A DNA stretch of 64,000 bases. Source: Macrotrachela quadricornifera (lineage: Eukaryota; Rotifera; Eurotatoria; Philodinida; Philodinidae). The first letter of the stretch is position 1; every line of letters begins with the position of its first letter. This document shows positions 13,291-25,559 of this stretch, piece after piece. Both the position numbers and the translations under genes were made by a program. The notes under the pieces were generated by a model, which saw nothing but the letters and a program-made list of their open reading frames with translations, ran no database searches and had not been told where the DNA came from. The DNA lies in NCBI GenBank assembly GCA_022393335.1, contig JAJEKB010021277.1:1627667-1691666 (forward strand), given 5' to 3'.

Positions 13291-13421
13291 AATGACTTGA
13301 CGATAGTTTAGAAACACGGTTTATACGAGAAAGAGCTGAGCGAGTCTTTAGACGAGCGTCACTTGTTGATCTAAATAAAAATTTTTTTTTAGAAATAAAA
13401 TTACTGTGATTGTTCCCATGC

Positions 13422-13563
13422 CATCGAAATCGGGTCATTTTTGGTGATTAATCGCCGTTTTTTTTAACTATAAGAAAATCACCGATTAATCACGATTAAT
13501 TGCCGACTTTTCTTATCTATAAAAAAATCGCGATTAATCACCAATAACGACCCGATTTCGATG
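13422..13563. repeat. Hairpin, ~35 bp arms
   Basis: The sequence catcgaaatcgggtca followed by ttttggtgattaatcgc is repeated in inverse at 13528-13563. A further internal inverted pair (ttttcttatctataaaaaaa against its complement) lies between. This is a short MITE-like palindrome. Confidence 0.75.
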
Positions 13564-15171
13564 ACAAGAACTGAGAGATATTTTCTATTTCTGGCGCGCT
13601 TTAAATCGTTAATATTCTGAACCGTTTGTAAGAATTAAAACATACAGTACGATTGTTAATCAATTTTCACTAAAACAATGAGTAGTGTATAATGACAAAT
13701 TGTCATTCGATAAGACTGAAGTCTAGACGAAAATCTTATAAAAAGTGCTTACCGTTAAATAACTTCCAATAACGATTAAAATTAAGAAATAACAGATAAA
13801 CACACTTGTTGTTTATCGAAATGAAGGTAGAAAATAGTAAACAATTATTTGAAATGCAGATGTTTTTATCTGTACTCCACTGTTCCGATCACCCATCCAT
13901 AGATTAATTTTTTTTGTCTTCCAGTAGATATAGAGATAGAAGAAGCCATGACGAACGCCTTTTTTAGTGCATATAATAGACATTATTTGACACTAATGTA
14001 TGAAGAAAACAATTACAATTGCTAATTGCACAGGTCTGTCACATTACTAAAATATTAATTATAGTTGATGTATAAAAAAATGAACAAAAATACATTAGTC
14101 AATTCTGTATGATTAACGAAACACGTCCAGGTAATGGAAAGGTAGCATTGAATATGATATCTTTATTCGATAATTATTGAATGCATCTGTTAACGTAGTA
14201 TATAAATCGATATTACATAATCGTATATTTGCCCATTTATTTGTGGAAAAAAAAGGATATATATATCACAGAAAATGATAGAAACAAAACGTCATCAAGG
14301 ACGAAATATAGATGATATCAAAGAATCAAAAGAAAACGTATATCATAAATAAAGAAATATAATATAAAATTAAAAGAATTAAGAAAAAGAGAGAAATCTA
14401 CTAGAAACGAATAAGTACGACATCACTATAACATACTCCTCTATCGAACAAAAAAATTTGTCCTATCAACATTTTTCTCGAGATAAATAACAATAAAAGT
14501 GATGATCGTCAACAAGAAATGAACGAGTAACTACATAATCAATACATGTTAAACAGTGACAAGAATAAAGGCAAGAAATAAAAAAAGAAAACGAAATAAT
14601 AGCAATAGCAAGTAACGTGAACAAAAAATGAGTAGTTGAAAACAAAAAAACATTTCAGTTTTCTTCCTTTTTATTTCTTCTTCAATCATTTCATCTTCAC
14701 TAGCACGTATACGTTGATATTGAGAAAAAAATCGATTGATTTGATTGTTGTTCAATGGTAATGATGATAATTTCGGCCATAACGACGATGTTTATAATCA
14801 TAATTGGATGAATTTGTTTGTCGTTTTTTATATTGAAATTGGCGCTACATCATGTCGTGGCCGCTCAATTCGTTGCAATCAATTAGTCGCATAAAATGTC
14901 GTCGCGTGCTTCTCTCTCTAATAATTGCTTTCTGTGATACTTGCCTTTTACAAAAATATAATTAATAAATAAAAATGAGACAAAGCTTTAAAGCATTGAT
15001 ATTCTAAACTAGGAAATGAACTTAATGAATCGAATAGCATTAGATGATTGTCTTTAATTTCTAAAGATATCAACAGGGTAAAACGATCAGTTCTTAATTG
15101 GATTTCGTGTTCTGATAATGAATCTCGACTTAAACTTATTAGTTGCGATAATTAAGTTGCTGTTCTGAGTT
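13564..15171. other. Intergenic, no gene recognised
   Basis: About 1.6 kb of AT-rich sequence with A-rich tracts at 14280-14420 and 14580-14650. No coding or RNA gene signal could be supported. Confidence 0.5.
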
Positions 15172-17420
15172 ATGAGAATGAAAAATATAAATAAGTCTTA
15201 TTCTTTGAGAAATAGCTCTTTTATTCAATATTCTCAAAAAGCTATTTTTAATTACAATCTACTAATGTCGCTTATTGAAAAACTATTATCGGAAAAAAGA
15301 AAACCAGAGGTAAGACATGCAGATTATATTTACATTCAAGACCGAGCAACAATAGCCAAACTGATCTTTCGATGTCAAAATCGAAACTGTAAAGGTAATT
15401 AATGGAGCGCTATTTTTGATCTCATCAAAAGAATTATATTTTGTTAATTAAGCCCGATGTCACACAACCTTATCCATCGACGCTTTTCTCACTCCACCAA
15501 CAATACACGATCATGCTCCCAATCCAGATCGTATTCCAGTTATTCAACTCCATAATGAAGTTAAACAACGTGCTGCAACTATTGATGAACCAACAAGCTC
15601 GATTCTTCATTCAGCTTTAAGAATATTTCCTCTTCGTGCCGCTGGTGAATTACCAAGAACTGATATCATCATGCAAACAATTCATCGACAACTTGCAACA
15701 CCAGCAGTTACTTCAAATGGTCATTTACTGAAAGATTTAAGGAAAACTTGCGTGGTGAAGATTTCTTATTATATGAAGATAATGAAATGATAATTTTTGC
15801 TACAGAAACTAATTTATCAATATTAAAACAATCAAAACATTGGTTCGCTGATGAAACGTTTAAGGGGGGCCCCCCCCTCACCACCGAACTTTGTTATTTC
15901 TCATCCGATTTCAACGAAAATTTCAGAGAATGTTAGTCTTGGCTAGAGGAGACTGTGGTTAAAATATCTCCTCAAATCTCTGAGAAACGAATGAGTTACA
16001 GTCAATTTATTGGTCAAAAGTACCCTCCACGCGGGCAAGGTTTTCGATATAAAAATATTAGCTAATCATGTCGGGGTGGTTTTTAAATTGTAGAGTGGCC
16101 TTAGGGCCAGATCCTCACGATCTCTGATTTTCGAATTTGCCTTTGTTTGATTTTTAAAAACACTTTGTCGCAAAATGTTCAAATTCAAAGCGCTCATCAA
16201 AATGATATATCTAAGTTTTTTATTTCAGCAAAAGAGAAATTCAAAAATCGGAGAACGTGAGGATCTAGCCCTAACTGTCCTCTATTCAACAAAAAAAAAT
16301 TATCCTTTCTTTATTGAGTCGTTATTGAGAAATCCTTGCCCGCGTAAACGGTATGGTCGAAAAAATTGATTTTGAGAAAAACGCAAAAGAAGTTTTAGAA
16401 ATGGATTTTTACAGCCAAATCCCGAAAAGCATGTTTACATGGTATATTTTCAATATATGTCAATGGACTTTTTGAAAGCGCGTAACAAGCGAATAAGCTA
16501 ACGCCATCTATCATACTTGATATAAAAAAATGTTATATGCAATACGGTTATATGGAACAACAAGCAGTTTTTCAAAACGTGAGAACCATAAAAATTTCTA
16601 GGAAAACAGAGTAGTAGGGTAGAAATTTTTTTTGATAAGTCTTTTGAAACCTAGCCATTTTTCGAAAAACCATACATATTCTGAAAGAGGAAATTTCGGC
16701 GCATCTTCCTAAACTAAAAATTCAATATTGAGTTATTTTCGAAAAAAACATTTTTCTGAGGGGGGGCTCCCCTTAAGGTGAGTTATCAATGAAGGAATAT
16801 ACACCGTTAATTAACTTTCTTTTAGATCTGCTCTAATGACTTCTATCAATTATTTGTATTACACGCTTTAATGACATCAGTTGTTATTCCTATTGTTTAT
16901 GCTCTTTTAGTTGGTAGAAGCACTACATATTACAACAGCTTTCTCAAAAAAGTTCTTGAACAAGGTGACTTTCGTCCTGAATCAGTTCAAACTGATTTTG
17001 AATCCGGAACAATAAAATCAAGTAAAGAATCATTTCCAAAAGCCTCGCACGAAGGTATGATGCATATTAATTTGAATTTTCTGTATTAATTAGTGTCTCT
17101 TTTAGGTTGTCTCTTTCATTATTATCAAAGTGTTTGACGGCATGTTCAAGACAACGGCTTATCAAAAATAAAGCAAGAAGATGACACTTTCCGGACTAAT
17201 GTTAAAAAATTAATTGGCCTCACTCATCTTTCTGTTAATGATATCATCAAAGGATTTGATCTAGTCGCTGCTCAGTTTGATGACGATGATGACACAGAAA
17301 ACCTACTTAATTAATTTGAAAAAACTTGGATTGATGAACTAAAAAGAAGAGGCAAAGTTTTGTTTTATCGTTTATTTAGCAATACAGACTTCTGCAAAAG
17401 CAGAGTTTATCTTTGATAAT
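15172..17420 (+). pseudogene. MULE-type transposase gene, decayed
   Basis: The pieces read in order like a Mutator-like transposase with an N-terminal FLYWCH-like zinc-binding part. At 15300-15400 is KPEVRHADYIYIQDRATIAK ending RCQNRNCKG, followed by an intron-like gap. At 15490-15750 are RIPVIQLHNEVKQRAA and NEPTSS-like EPTSSILHSALR. At 15748-15863 is the catalytic-core strand KHWFADETFK. It resumes after an insertion at 16830-17060 with VYALLVGRSTTYYNSFL and VQTDFESGTIK. The 15863-16830 gap contained an intron whose donor is now split by another element. Disabling changes are TGA at 17135 in HYYQSV*RHVQ, where the family has Trp, and TAA at 17312. Reading frames otherwise hold, so inactivation looks recent. 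Confidence 0.8.
15864..16772. mobile_element. TTAA-flanked MITE (piggyBac-like), 909 bp
   Basis: The element is bounded by TTAA at 15860-15863 and 16773-16776. The inverted ends are GGGGGGCCCCCCCCTCA on the left and, reversed, GGGGAGCCCCCCCTCA on the right. Removing it together with one TTAA restores ACG TTT AAG|GTGAGT, a consensus splice donor in the MULE gene. The interior has an inverted pair around gatcctcacg...cgtgaggatc. No transposase is present. Exact TTAA duplication is the hallmark of piggyBac-type transposition; the assignment rests on that and the termini. Confidence 0.82.
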
Positions 17421-18275
17421 TGAAAAGTATCATTCGATGAATGAAACGTAAAGAGAAATCGTTGTTTATTAATTATTGAAACAATATTAAAATATAAACA
17501 GTATAGAAAATTACTTTCAAGGTTGACTACCATGCAGAGATGTCTATCACAACTGAAAATGTACCGCTACTGCACTACGATCCTTGAAGAGAGAAAGTTT
17601 CCGCGACGGAGTAAACTACATAAAGATTGCTGCTAGCGTGATGCTTATCAAAAATCTTTCGAAACTCTCTCTCATCAGTGTACTGAACTAAATCATGAGG
17701 TTTTGCATTTGTTCCCTCTAGTTCAATCAACAGATGTGAAAATCAATCAAAAACTTTGTGTTTGTTTACGGATATCACTTGACAGATGTCCACTACAGAA
17801 ATTACTTAGCAAAAATCAACAGGTACTTTCTACATTTCTTATTCAAGTACTTGACCACGTACCAAGATCCAAAATCATGTACTAGGGATAGTGTTGTACA
17901 GCGCTATCCTTCTGTACATATGTATTGCTGTTCGTTCTTCCTTTCTTGCCTAATCTGTTAGCATGCATGGATGACACATACGATATGCATATAGATTTCT
18001 TTTGCTTTCTGCGCATTTTGGTATTTTCCAATATATTATCTTCTCTGTTGACATATATATGTAACTCAAAATTTTCTTCCTATCGTTAGTCAGGTTTCTC
18101 CAAAGCATTATAGATTTTCCAAGTTCGAGCATATAAACAGTCGCTGTTTTTTCGAATAAAGCGATTCAACTATTAGGATACTTTACTAATGAGTTTATGT
18201 ATTTTTATGTAAAGAGGGTTTTGTTACATATTTATAGATTGCAAAGAAAGTAAATACACATTGTTTGTTTTTCTA
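17421..18275. other. Intergenic
   Basis: No supported gene. It lies between the MULE remnant and the proposed start of the Rel-like gene and would hold that gene's promoter. Confidence 0.4.
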
Positions 18276-21200
18276 ATGGAAACTCCATATTTTAATGGTA
18301 TGCATATTTAGTACGAATGACTATCATGAAATAAAATAATATATATCTTTCTTTTTCTTATAGATTCGAACAATTCTTTTCCATTGTTGTCGCCAAACAG
18401 CGAATGCGAATATTCCGGTAAGTACACAATTGCTGCCTTCAACAAGTCGATTTCAGTTTCTAGGGAATACTGTTTGCTTTATAGAACAGAGAAAGGATCG
18501 GTTCGTGTTTTTTTGGAACCGAACCGAACCGGCTCCATCTCTGTTACAGAATAGTTCAGAAAGTACAACATCTTACTATAAAAAAATCAAACAAAAGTAT
18601 CAAAATATACATATATATATATTGAATTATCTGTATCCCGGCTTAGAGATAAGTTACAAAGAAATCATTTCAGGTTTTTTTAAAAATTCTAGATCAATCT
18701 GATTAAAATTGTTTTGAGATCAACATTGAGATATATTGAATGCGATTACTACTTTTGTTGAATCTGTTATGAGTTAGTTCAAAAGGTTATCACATTCTAA
18801 ATTTACTTTGATCTATGAATTGAATTTATTTCAAGTAGAATCTTTCTATTTGATGAGTATTAAGAGCTTTCCCAAAAAAAACAGAATCTTACTTAATTCA
18901 CTAATTGAATTTTGATATGATGATAACAAATCATGTAAGAGAACAGTTTCAGCTATAATCATATACAGTTTTTTTCCAAGAAAAACAACGAACAAGAATG
19001 TGCTTGCGACAGATGTGTAACCGTTTGAGAAAATCCTAACTAGCAAAAACCAGCCAATGGAAAACTTCGTCAAGATCGGAACAGTAATTTATTAAACTAT
19101 TGTCGGATTTTTTTAAAAATGCCAACCATCATTTTTGAACAACTTTTAATCATTTCAAACTATCGAGTTCGGTCTTTCTCTATTAGATAGAGCAATTTGG
19201 GAGCGTCTATCTATATAATGCTCTTAAAGACTAAAGAAGTTTTTATGGTAGATCTCGATTTGATACATTATTTCGATACCTATTTTGATTAGTTTTCATC
19301 GAGACCTATGCTTAAATTACACCAAAATATAGCCTAGATCCTACTGTATCTGTGATAAAATTTTCAGTTCTTTCTGTCATTGTCTCGAGTACAATAATGC
19401 TTTACAATCTTGAGATTTTGACACAAATACAGGATCCGCTGGGCTACATTATGGTATAATTTAAGCGTAGGTCTCGATGAAAACTAACAAAAATAAATAA
19501 TGAAATAATGTATCAATTAGAGACCTACCATAAAAACTTCTTTAGTCCGTATGAATCTTATACAGATAGAAGACTCTCCAGGTTGCTCTATTTAATAATG
19601 CAAGGCTGAATTCGATAGCTTGAAATGATCAAAAGTTATTCAAAAAATGATACTTGGTATTTAAAAATGATTCGACAATAGTACCGAGTTGTTACTCCAA
19701 TTTCAGCTTTGTATCAAAGCAAATCACTAATATTTTCGATGAGTTTTGGAATCGAAAAAACTGCAAAAAACAGGCAAAGTTATGAATTCTGAATCGTCCG
19801 AACATGGTCTGGTCCGATTCCAGCCCTGCTTTGAGATAGAGGATTGTTAATGCGTTATTATCAATAGTTATTCATCGTTACTTTGATCATCAAAAAAAGA
19901 AATTAATCCTTTTGATATGAGTAAACCAATCAGAATTGAAATTTATTTATTGACTTAAAATTTGTCTCTATTAAAGCTAGTAGTACTCAGACTGGTATCA
20001 ATTCGTCTAACTTCAACTATGGTTCATCCTCGCCATTGGTATCTGAATTTCTCGATTTATCATCATCTGATTTTTCGGAGATCGTATCAGAATCAACCCA
20101 ACGTATTACTTTACAACAAGTCCAACCTATGGAACAACTTCGCATTATTGCTCAACCAAAAGCAATGTATCGTGAACGGTATTCGAGTGAAACGAATGAG
20201 ACTCGAAACCGGCAACCACGATTTGTTCGTGCCGAAGAAGGCCATCCAGAGGAACTTCAGTACCCAACTGTTGAAGTACGATAGTAATCTTCAAATTTTT
20301 CTTTTTTACTAAAAAAAGGAACCTTGTCAGATTAGCATTGTCGATCCATTTTATAATACTTTAGAGTTCACTCTTCCTGAGAGGAAGGAGAGAGTTGACC
20401 AACTTTATGCTTTTAAAGTTTCACGACAGCCTGGAGCCTGTTTCTCATATGTATAATTCTGAAGTCTCGTAACGATGCTGCTTAGGCCCTCTCACTCATC
20501 ATCAAGACATCATTTAATTGTTTGTATTTTTTTAATACATAGATTCCTGCAATATGGCGTAGTTCGAATAGAAAATTGTACATTCGTGTGACTTTAGCAA
20601 CAGTACCAAATGATAATGCGCCTGTTGTATGTATTCATCCGTATGGAATCGACACTAAGGAGGTAAATGTCCTTAAATATCCTGAAAATATAACACAATC
20701 TGAAAATGAAAATGGATATTATTATCATTGGCTCTTTTTTCCGATAAATAATGAAGAATTGAACAAAGGTCATAAAAGGTAAAGCATGAATTCGAAAAAT
20801 TACAAATATTATTTTATATTTTTCTTTCTCATTTTAGTTTTAAAATAATACGCAGAAAAATGATTCAACATCATTTGAAAACATATGGACCATTGCAAAT
20901 GTATGATTCGGGTAAATTGTAACATATATCAAATTATGTATTATTTTCTTTTGTAAAGATCGCAAGGATATTGATCGTGTTAAAAATATGTCCGATCCGA
21001 AACAAGTGATTAAAATCTATCAACTCTGGCGATCACAATTTGTCTTTACACTTGTCGAATATATATCAAATAATACACTTCAACTAATACCTACAACATC
21101 GGTTATGTCGCAAATAATGTGCGATAAAAAGACCGAACAAACAAGTAAGTCAATATTGAATACACATCGTATATGATTTATTTTTTTTGTTATAAAGATA

Positions 21201-21604
21201 TGGTTGTCAATGAAAATCGTTCATCAGTAAATAAATATAATGTTCGCTATTCACCAATAAAAGGAAATTGGAGTGGTGGCGATGAAGTTTTAATGTTTAT
21301 ACCGAAATTAAATCGACGAAAAAGTAATTCGAAATTTGTATATATAGTTTAAATTTTTATTTATATAAAAATAGCACGAACTCTTTATTTCGACTTTGAT
21401 CAACACGATGGACTAAAAAATATCGTAATTATTCCTGTCGATACGAAGACAATTTCATTTCGAACACCGCCATGTCCTCTATTAAAAAAAGATCGTGATG
21501 TTGATATACCTATTAGAGTTGTTCAAAGTGGAACAACCATTGCTCAAGTCAATTTTCGATATCTAGCTCATAAAAACAATCAACTTTGTTTTCCTCGATT
21601 ATAA
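18276..21604 (+). CDS. Rel/NF-kappaB-like transcription factor, Rel domain only
   Basis: Proposed eight-exon gene: 18276-18297, 18364-18417, 19977-20275, 20543-20778, 20838-20911, 20959-21144, 21198-21323, 21375-21604. All junctions are GT-AG and the sum is 1,227 nt, giving 408 aa. After an acidic, serine-rich N-terminus, the Rel homology domain starts at LRIIAQPK (about residue 80). The DNA-recognition loop reads RERYSSE (91-97) where most family members have RFRYxCEG; both Arg, the Tyr and the Glu are kept, but the redox-sensitive Cys is Ser. YPTVEI follows. The dimerization domain has GGDEVLMF and FRTPPCPLL, and ends at VNFRYLAH. The protein stops 10 residues later: no nuclear-localization tail, transactivation region or ankyrin repeats. 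Inference: a minimal DNA-binding dimer partner or repressor. The two tiny 5' exons are the least certain. Confidence 0.82.
18487..19828. mobile_element. Probable hAT-like insertion in intron 2 of the Rel gene
   Basis: The intron is 1,559 bp where the others in this gene are about 50-270 bp. Candidate ends are CAGAGAAAGGATCGG on the left and, reversed, CAGGGCTGGAATCGG on the right. A clear 8-bp duplication is not seen, so the borders are tentative. The left end is followed by a GAACC-rich stretch and the right end contains the GGTC-rich partner. Confidence 0.35.
19100..19681. repeat. Foldback with ~285 bp arms inside the intron
   Basis: Arms start ACTATTGTCGGA and end TCGACAATAGT, meeting near 19385. 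They match well through blocks such as taccataaaaacttctttagt and gaacttggcattt-type segments with scattered differences. The structure could form a long hairpin in the pre-mRNA of the Rel-like gene. Confidence 0.75.
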
Positions 21605-23081
21605 AATATTTACTTTTAGATTTGGTTTTTCTATTACATTTATAATTGACTAATTTTTATTCTCTAGATTAATGTGTAGAGTCGTTAGAATGATAATTAA
21701 TTCATTTTGTCTATTTGTCGTTGTAAAACACACTTTTAAAAATATATTTCACTGATATATGGTGTGGTTCTTTCATTTTTAATTTTGTTGAATAAAATGC
21801 ATCAATCAAGATAAAATCGACTTTTTGAATTGAAGACTTAAGAGAGGATCCATGAGAAAAGCGACCATCTTCGGGATCTATTAAAATTAATTTTTTTCGC
21901 TCTCTATGTTAAATCCATAGAGCATATTATCAAACTAATAAAACGAAAATATCTCATTTTGAAAATGTTTCCTTCACACGATGCAGACTTAACAACTTTA
22001 ACCACTAAGGATCAGTATGCATAAATATGCATTTTTTAGTCGATTTTGTTTTTCATCATAAGTTCGACAATGTTGGTTTATATACCATTCGATAGAGGAC
22101 AGAAAACTCTAGATACAGTGTTATTTTGAGCCTCATTTGAAATTACATCAGGCGCATTAGACATAAAATACTCGATAATTGAAGGATCTGACATATAGCG
22201 ATTTTCCCAGTATTTCGAATGTTTTCATATAATTTTTTAAAAGACTCCATGAATTTTTTTTGTTCATTATATGCACTGATCAATTCGGTATCGAATGGCA
22301 TTAAAAAAGCTGAATAAAGTTGTCAAAACACAACGAAATAGATCTTCTAATGTGATAGGGGTATAGTGTAGGAAAAATGACATGTTTCCAAAATCACGAC
22401 AGGTTTTTGCTGAAATTCTTTTTCTTTCACAAAAAATAGATGAGAGATTCATGTTTAGTGATAGAAGCTGAGTTAGTTTTCCGTATTACAACAGAGATTC
22501 TAGGTCAAATGTATATGTGTAGATCATGAATATTTAGTATATTTCGGTTAGACACATAGCACAGTTTTTGACGAAGGTGCAGAATCTACTCGTGTGCACG
22601 TACGGCCGTACGAAGAAATTTTTTGGAAAAATCTTAGTTTTCCAAACAAATCTTATTTTGTTTATATCTGCATCAATAAGATCTTGCACCTTTCTTCTTT
22701 CTTTCATTTTTGTTAAACTTTTAAAAAAATGATTCGTGTCTTTCTCGTAATGCCAATATCGTCTATTTTGGTTTACAGTGCTCCTGCATCTTACTACGTT
22801 TTCTTCATTCTTTCTCTTTGTGTGAATTTATGACACAAAACACACTATTTGTTTTCTTCTCTTTAAATTTTGTTCTTTTCCCTGATGCGATGTCACTACT
22901 GTTATCGAGGTTAACCTCGATGATACTAACTATAGGACGTTATGGATTAATCCTATATATAAAGTACGTCATATGCTGGTATTTTCCAGTATAAACAATG
23001 ACATATCAACTATGGTTTATTTCTATATGTTACATTGGTTTTTTCCTTTTCTCTTGTGTTCGCTTATCTATATATAGATAT

Positions 23082-23212
23082 CAGAGCTGCAGAATTTTCC
23101 ACAAAATCAAGAAATTCCCCACCCGGGGGAAATGTTTTTCGCTTCTCTTAAGCCAATTTTCAAAAAATTTCCCCACCCGGCGGGTGCGCAAACGGAAGAT
23201 TCTGCACCTCTG
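23082..23212. mobile_element. 131-bp hAT-type MITE, perfect 8-bp TSD ATAGATAT
   Basis: Ends are CAGAGCTGCAGAATTTTCC and, reversed, CAGAGGTGCAGAATCTTCC. Both flanks read ATAGATAT (23074-23081 and 23213-23220). The interior has a CCCACCCGG/CCGGGTGGG-type pair. It is the youngest layer of this three-level nest. Confidence 0.9.
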
Positions 23213-23312
23213 ATAGATATGTACACGTATATATTCGATTCGTTCTCTTCTTCTTAATATATTTATATTAGTTCTCCTTCCTTCTCCTTTTCCTTTCCTG
23301 TGCGTATTTTAG

Positions 23313-23457
23313 TCATACGAAGAATAGACAATGGCTATTTTATAAGAAAAGTGACCAATATCAAGTTTGGAAACTTGTCTTTCCTGGCTCAGCTGTTTTA
23401 AATCATTTACGTGAAGTACAAGTTGGGAAATTATCTGAACCAAACGATATTGAATAA
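23313..23457 (+). CDS. Possible terminal exon of an unknown gene carried in the element
   Basis: After an acceptor-like tgcgtattttag, an open frame encodes 48 codons with good composition (NRQWLFYKKSDQYQVWKLVF, then LNHLREVQVGKLSEPNDIE) to a TAA at 23455. AATAAA follows at about 23520. I do not recognise the family. Upstream, hydrophobic start-like frames at 22729 (MIRVFLVMPISSILVYSAP) and 22998 (MTYQLWFISICYIGFFLF) could be 5' exons, but no continuous model was built; the 131-bp MITE lies in between. Confidence 0.35.
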
Positions 23458-24683
23458 TAAGATTCTTTTTTTTAAAGTGTATTTGCAATTTGTTATGCAG
23501 TTGTATTTGTTCTTTTGTTAAATAAACATTGTCTTAAATGGGGATGACTCATTTTTTCATTGAATTCTATAGCGAAGGAAATTTTTTATTTTAGCGGCAG
23601 ATTCTACACCTCTGGTTTTTGATAACAAAAATGGCACAATTATTTAAAACTAATAATATATTCGATATCGACATAAAAAACTGGGTGCACTAGTATACGT
23701 TTCTAATATTTTTGAAAACTTCTTTTTTTCATTGAAAAAATTGCCGTAGTTCCCCTCAGGGACCTACCAAAAAGAATTAGTTGGCTCAAAAAAGCGTTTT
23801 TACACTAGAAGCCAACTTCTAAGATCATATAATGCTAATGGAACACAAAATGGAAGATTGCTGAGCTGTAAAAAACGTAATCTGACAGGTTTCAATTTTT
23901 CAACGAAAAAAAAGCTTTAAAAAATATTAGGAACACATACTAATGCACCCAATGTTTTAAGCTGATTTTGAATAAATTATTAGTTTTAAATAATTGTGTC
24001 ATTTTTGTTATCAAAAACTGTGCTCTGTTGTAATATGGAAAACTAACTCAGTTTTTACCACTGAACATGAATCTCCATCTATTTTTTTGTGAAAAAAAAA
24101 GAATTTCAGCCAAAACCTGTAGTGACTTTGGAAACATGTCACTTTTACTATACTATACCCCCATCACATTAGAAGATATGTTTCGATGTGTTTTAACAAC
24201 TTTTATTCAGCTTTTTTTATACGATTCGATACCGAATTGATCAGTGCACATAATCAACAAAAAAATATTCATGGAGTCTTTTAAAAAATTTATGAAAACA
24301 TTCGAAATACTGGGAAAATCGCTATATGTCGGATCCTTCAATTATCGAGTATTTTATGTCTAATGCGCCTGATGTAATTTCAAATGAGGCTCAAAATAAC
24401 ACTGTGTCTAGAGTTTTCTGTCCTCTATCGAATGGTATATAAACCAACATTGTCGGACTTATGATGAAAAACAAAATCGACTAAAAAATGCATATTTATG
24501 CATACTGATCCTTAGTGGTTAAAGTTGTTAAGTCTGCATCGTGTGAAGGAAACATTTTCAAAATGAGATATTTTCGTTTTATTAGTTTGATAATATGCTC
24601 TATGGATTTAACATAGAGAGAGAAAAAAGTTAATTTTAACAGGTGTCAATGATGGTCGATTTTCTCATAGACCGTCTCTTAAA

Positions 24684-25169
24684 TAGTTAATGTACTAAAT
24701 GACGAAAGCCAGTGATTTGGACCATCACTGTTTTAAAATCATAAGTCACTGTATAAACTACAAAAAAACTTATAAGTATAGTCGTTCATTAAATAGATAC
24801 AAGGAACGATGTTTAATAAATAGATAGTGCCTTTTCACAAGATATGTTTGTAAAGTCATTAAAATGTGAATGAAGTTCTTTCGTATTTTTTCCAGAAGAA
24901 ATTCCATATGAACACGTTTGAGTTCAGAAACCGGCGACAAAAGATTGAAACTAGGTTGCAAGATATACGATAACTAGATACAGGAATTGAGATCAGATAG
25001 TTTTCTAATTAGTCAACATCTAGTAATAACATAGATGTACATGAAAAACAAATAGTATAGTACAAAATCTTTCGACAACGATACCACTAAAAGGTTTTAT
25101 AGAAAAACCTTCTTGGGTTGAAAACATCGAAAAGGTATCATACGAAACCGTTTCCAGGCGAGCAAAGGA
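24684..25169. other. Intergenic
   Basis: No gene or clear repeat recognised. Confidence 0.4.
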
Positions 25170-25530
25170 CTAATAAAAAGATTAGTCATTTTTCTAGTCA
25201 TGACTCTGTGTCAGGTCTAGTCTTTTTGTTAAAAAATCCTTCTTCTGGACTAGTCTGAAATCATTTATGGTCCAAAGTACCCATCCTGTCTATATAATTG
25301 ACGGGCGTCATTATGTTTAACTGGACTAGTTTCTTTATCAAAAAGGACTCGGTTATGACTAGTATAAAGTTGATAATATATGGACTAGTCCAAGAGGACG
25401 ACTTTTTGAGATAAAGACTAGTCATGGGAATTTAAATTTGAAAATGTAAGGACGTTGAGGACGGTACATAATACTAGGACGAGTTCTAGTCTTATATATA
25501 ATCTATTCTGGACTAGTCTAAATGAATATA
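25170..25530. repeat. Word island built on GGACTAGTC
   Basis: CTAGTC or its complement GACTAG occurs at nine sites in about 340 bp, several as the full palindrome GGACTAGTCC or GGACTAGTCT. Spacing is irregular and the sequence between sites is unrelated, so this is not a tandem repeat. Confidence 0.7.
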
Positions 25531-25559
25531 TGTAATGCAGAAGATTACATTCGAACATC

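Larger units (their letters stand above)
22572..23614. mobile_element. hAT-like element, 1,043 bp, perfect 8-bp TSD GTTTTTGA
   Basis: Target duplication GTTTTTGA lies at 22564-22571 and 23615-23622. The right arm of the host foldback carries one copy and so proves the empty site. Ends: CGAAGGTGCAGAATCTACT on the left and, reversed, CAGAGGTGTAGAATCTGCC on the right. The ends belong to the same family as the 131-bp element nested at 23082. The interior holds a TATA-like stretch (tatatataaag near 22957) and an apparent 3' exon at 23313-23457 with AATAAA downstream. Confidence 0.8.
21837..24683. mobile_element. Second foldback element, arms ~660-870 bp, split by a nested insertion
   Basis: The left arm 21837-22495 pairs with 24023-24683. 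Past a ~62 bp left-arm indel, pairing resumes at cacagtttttga (22560-22571), then jumps to 23615 (gtttttgataac) and runs to a turn near 23815, opposite 23815-24020. The jump is an inserted element (22572-23614). Outer tips are cttaagagaggatccatgag and its complement near 24665-24683. No transposase is visible. Confidence 0.8.

Noticed and set aside
18487..19828. Firm call of a hAT insertion with target duplication in the Rel intron
   Set aside because: The ends resemble each other but the flanking eight bases differ, so only a low-confidence feature is given.
19962..20312. 116-codon plus-strand frame
   Set aside because: It overlaps the Rel exon 19977-20275 in another frame; the other frame contains the Rel motifs LRIIAQPK and YPTVE.
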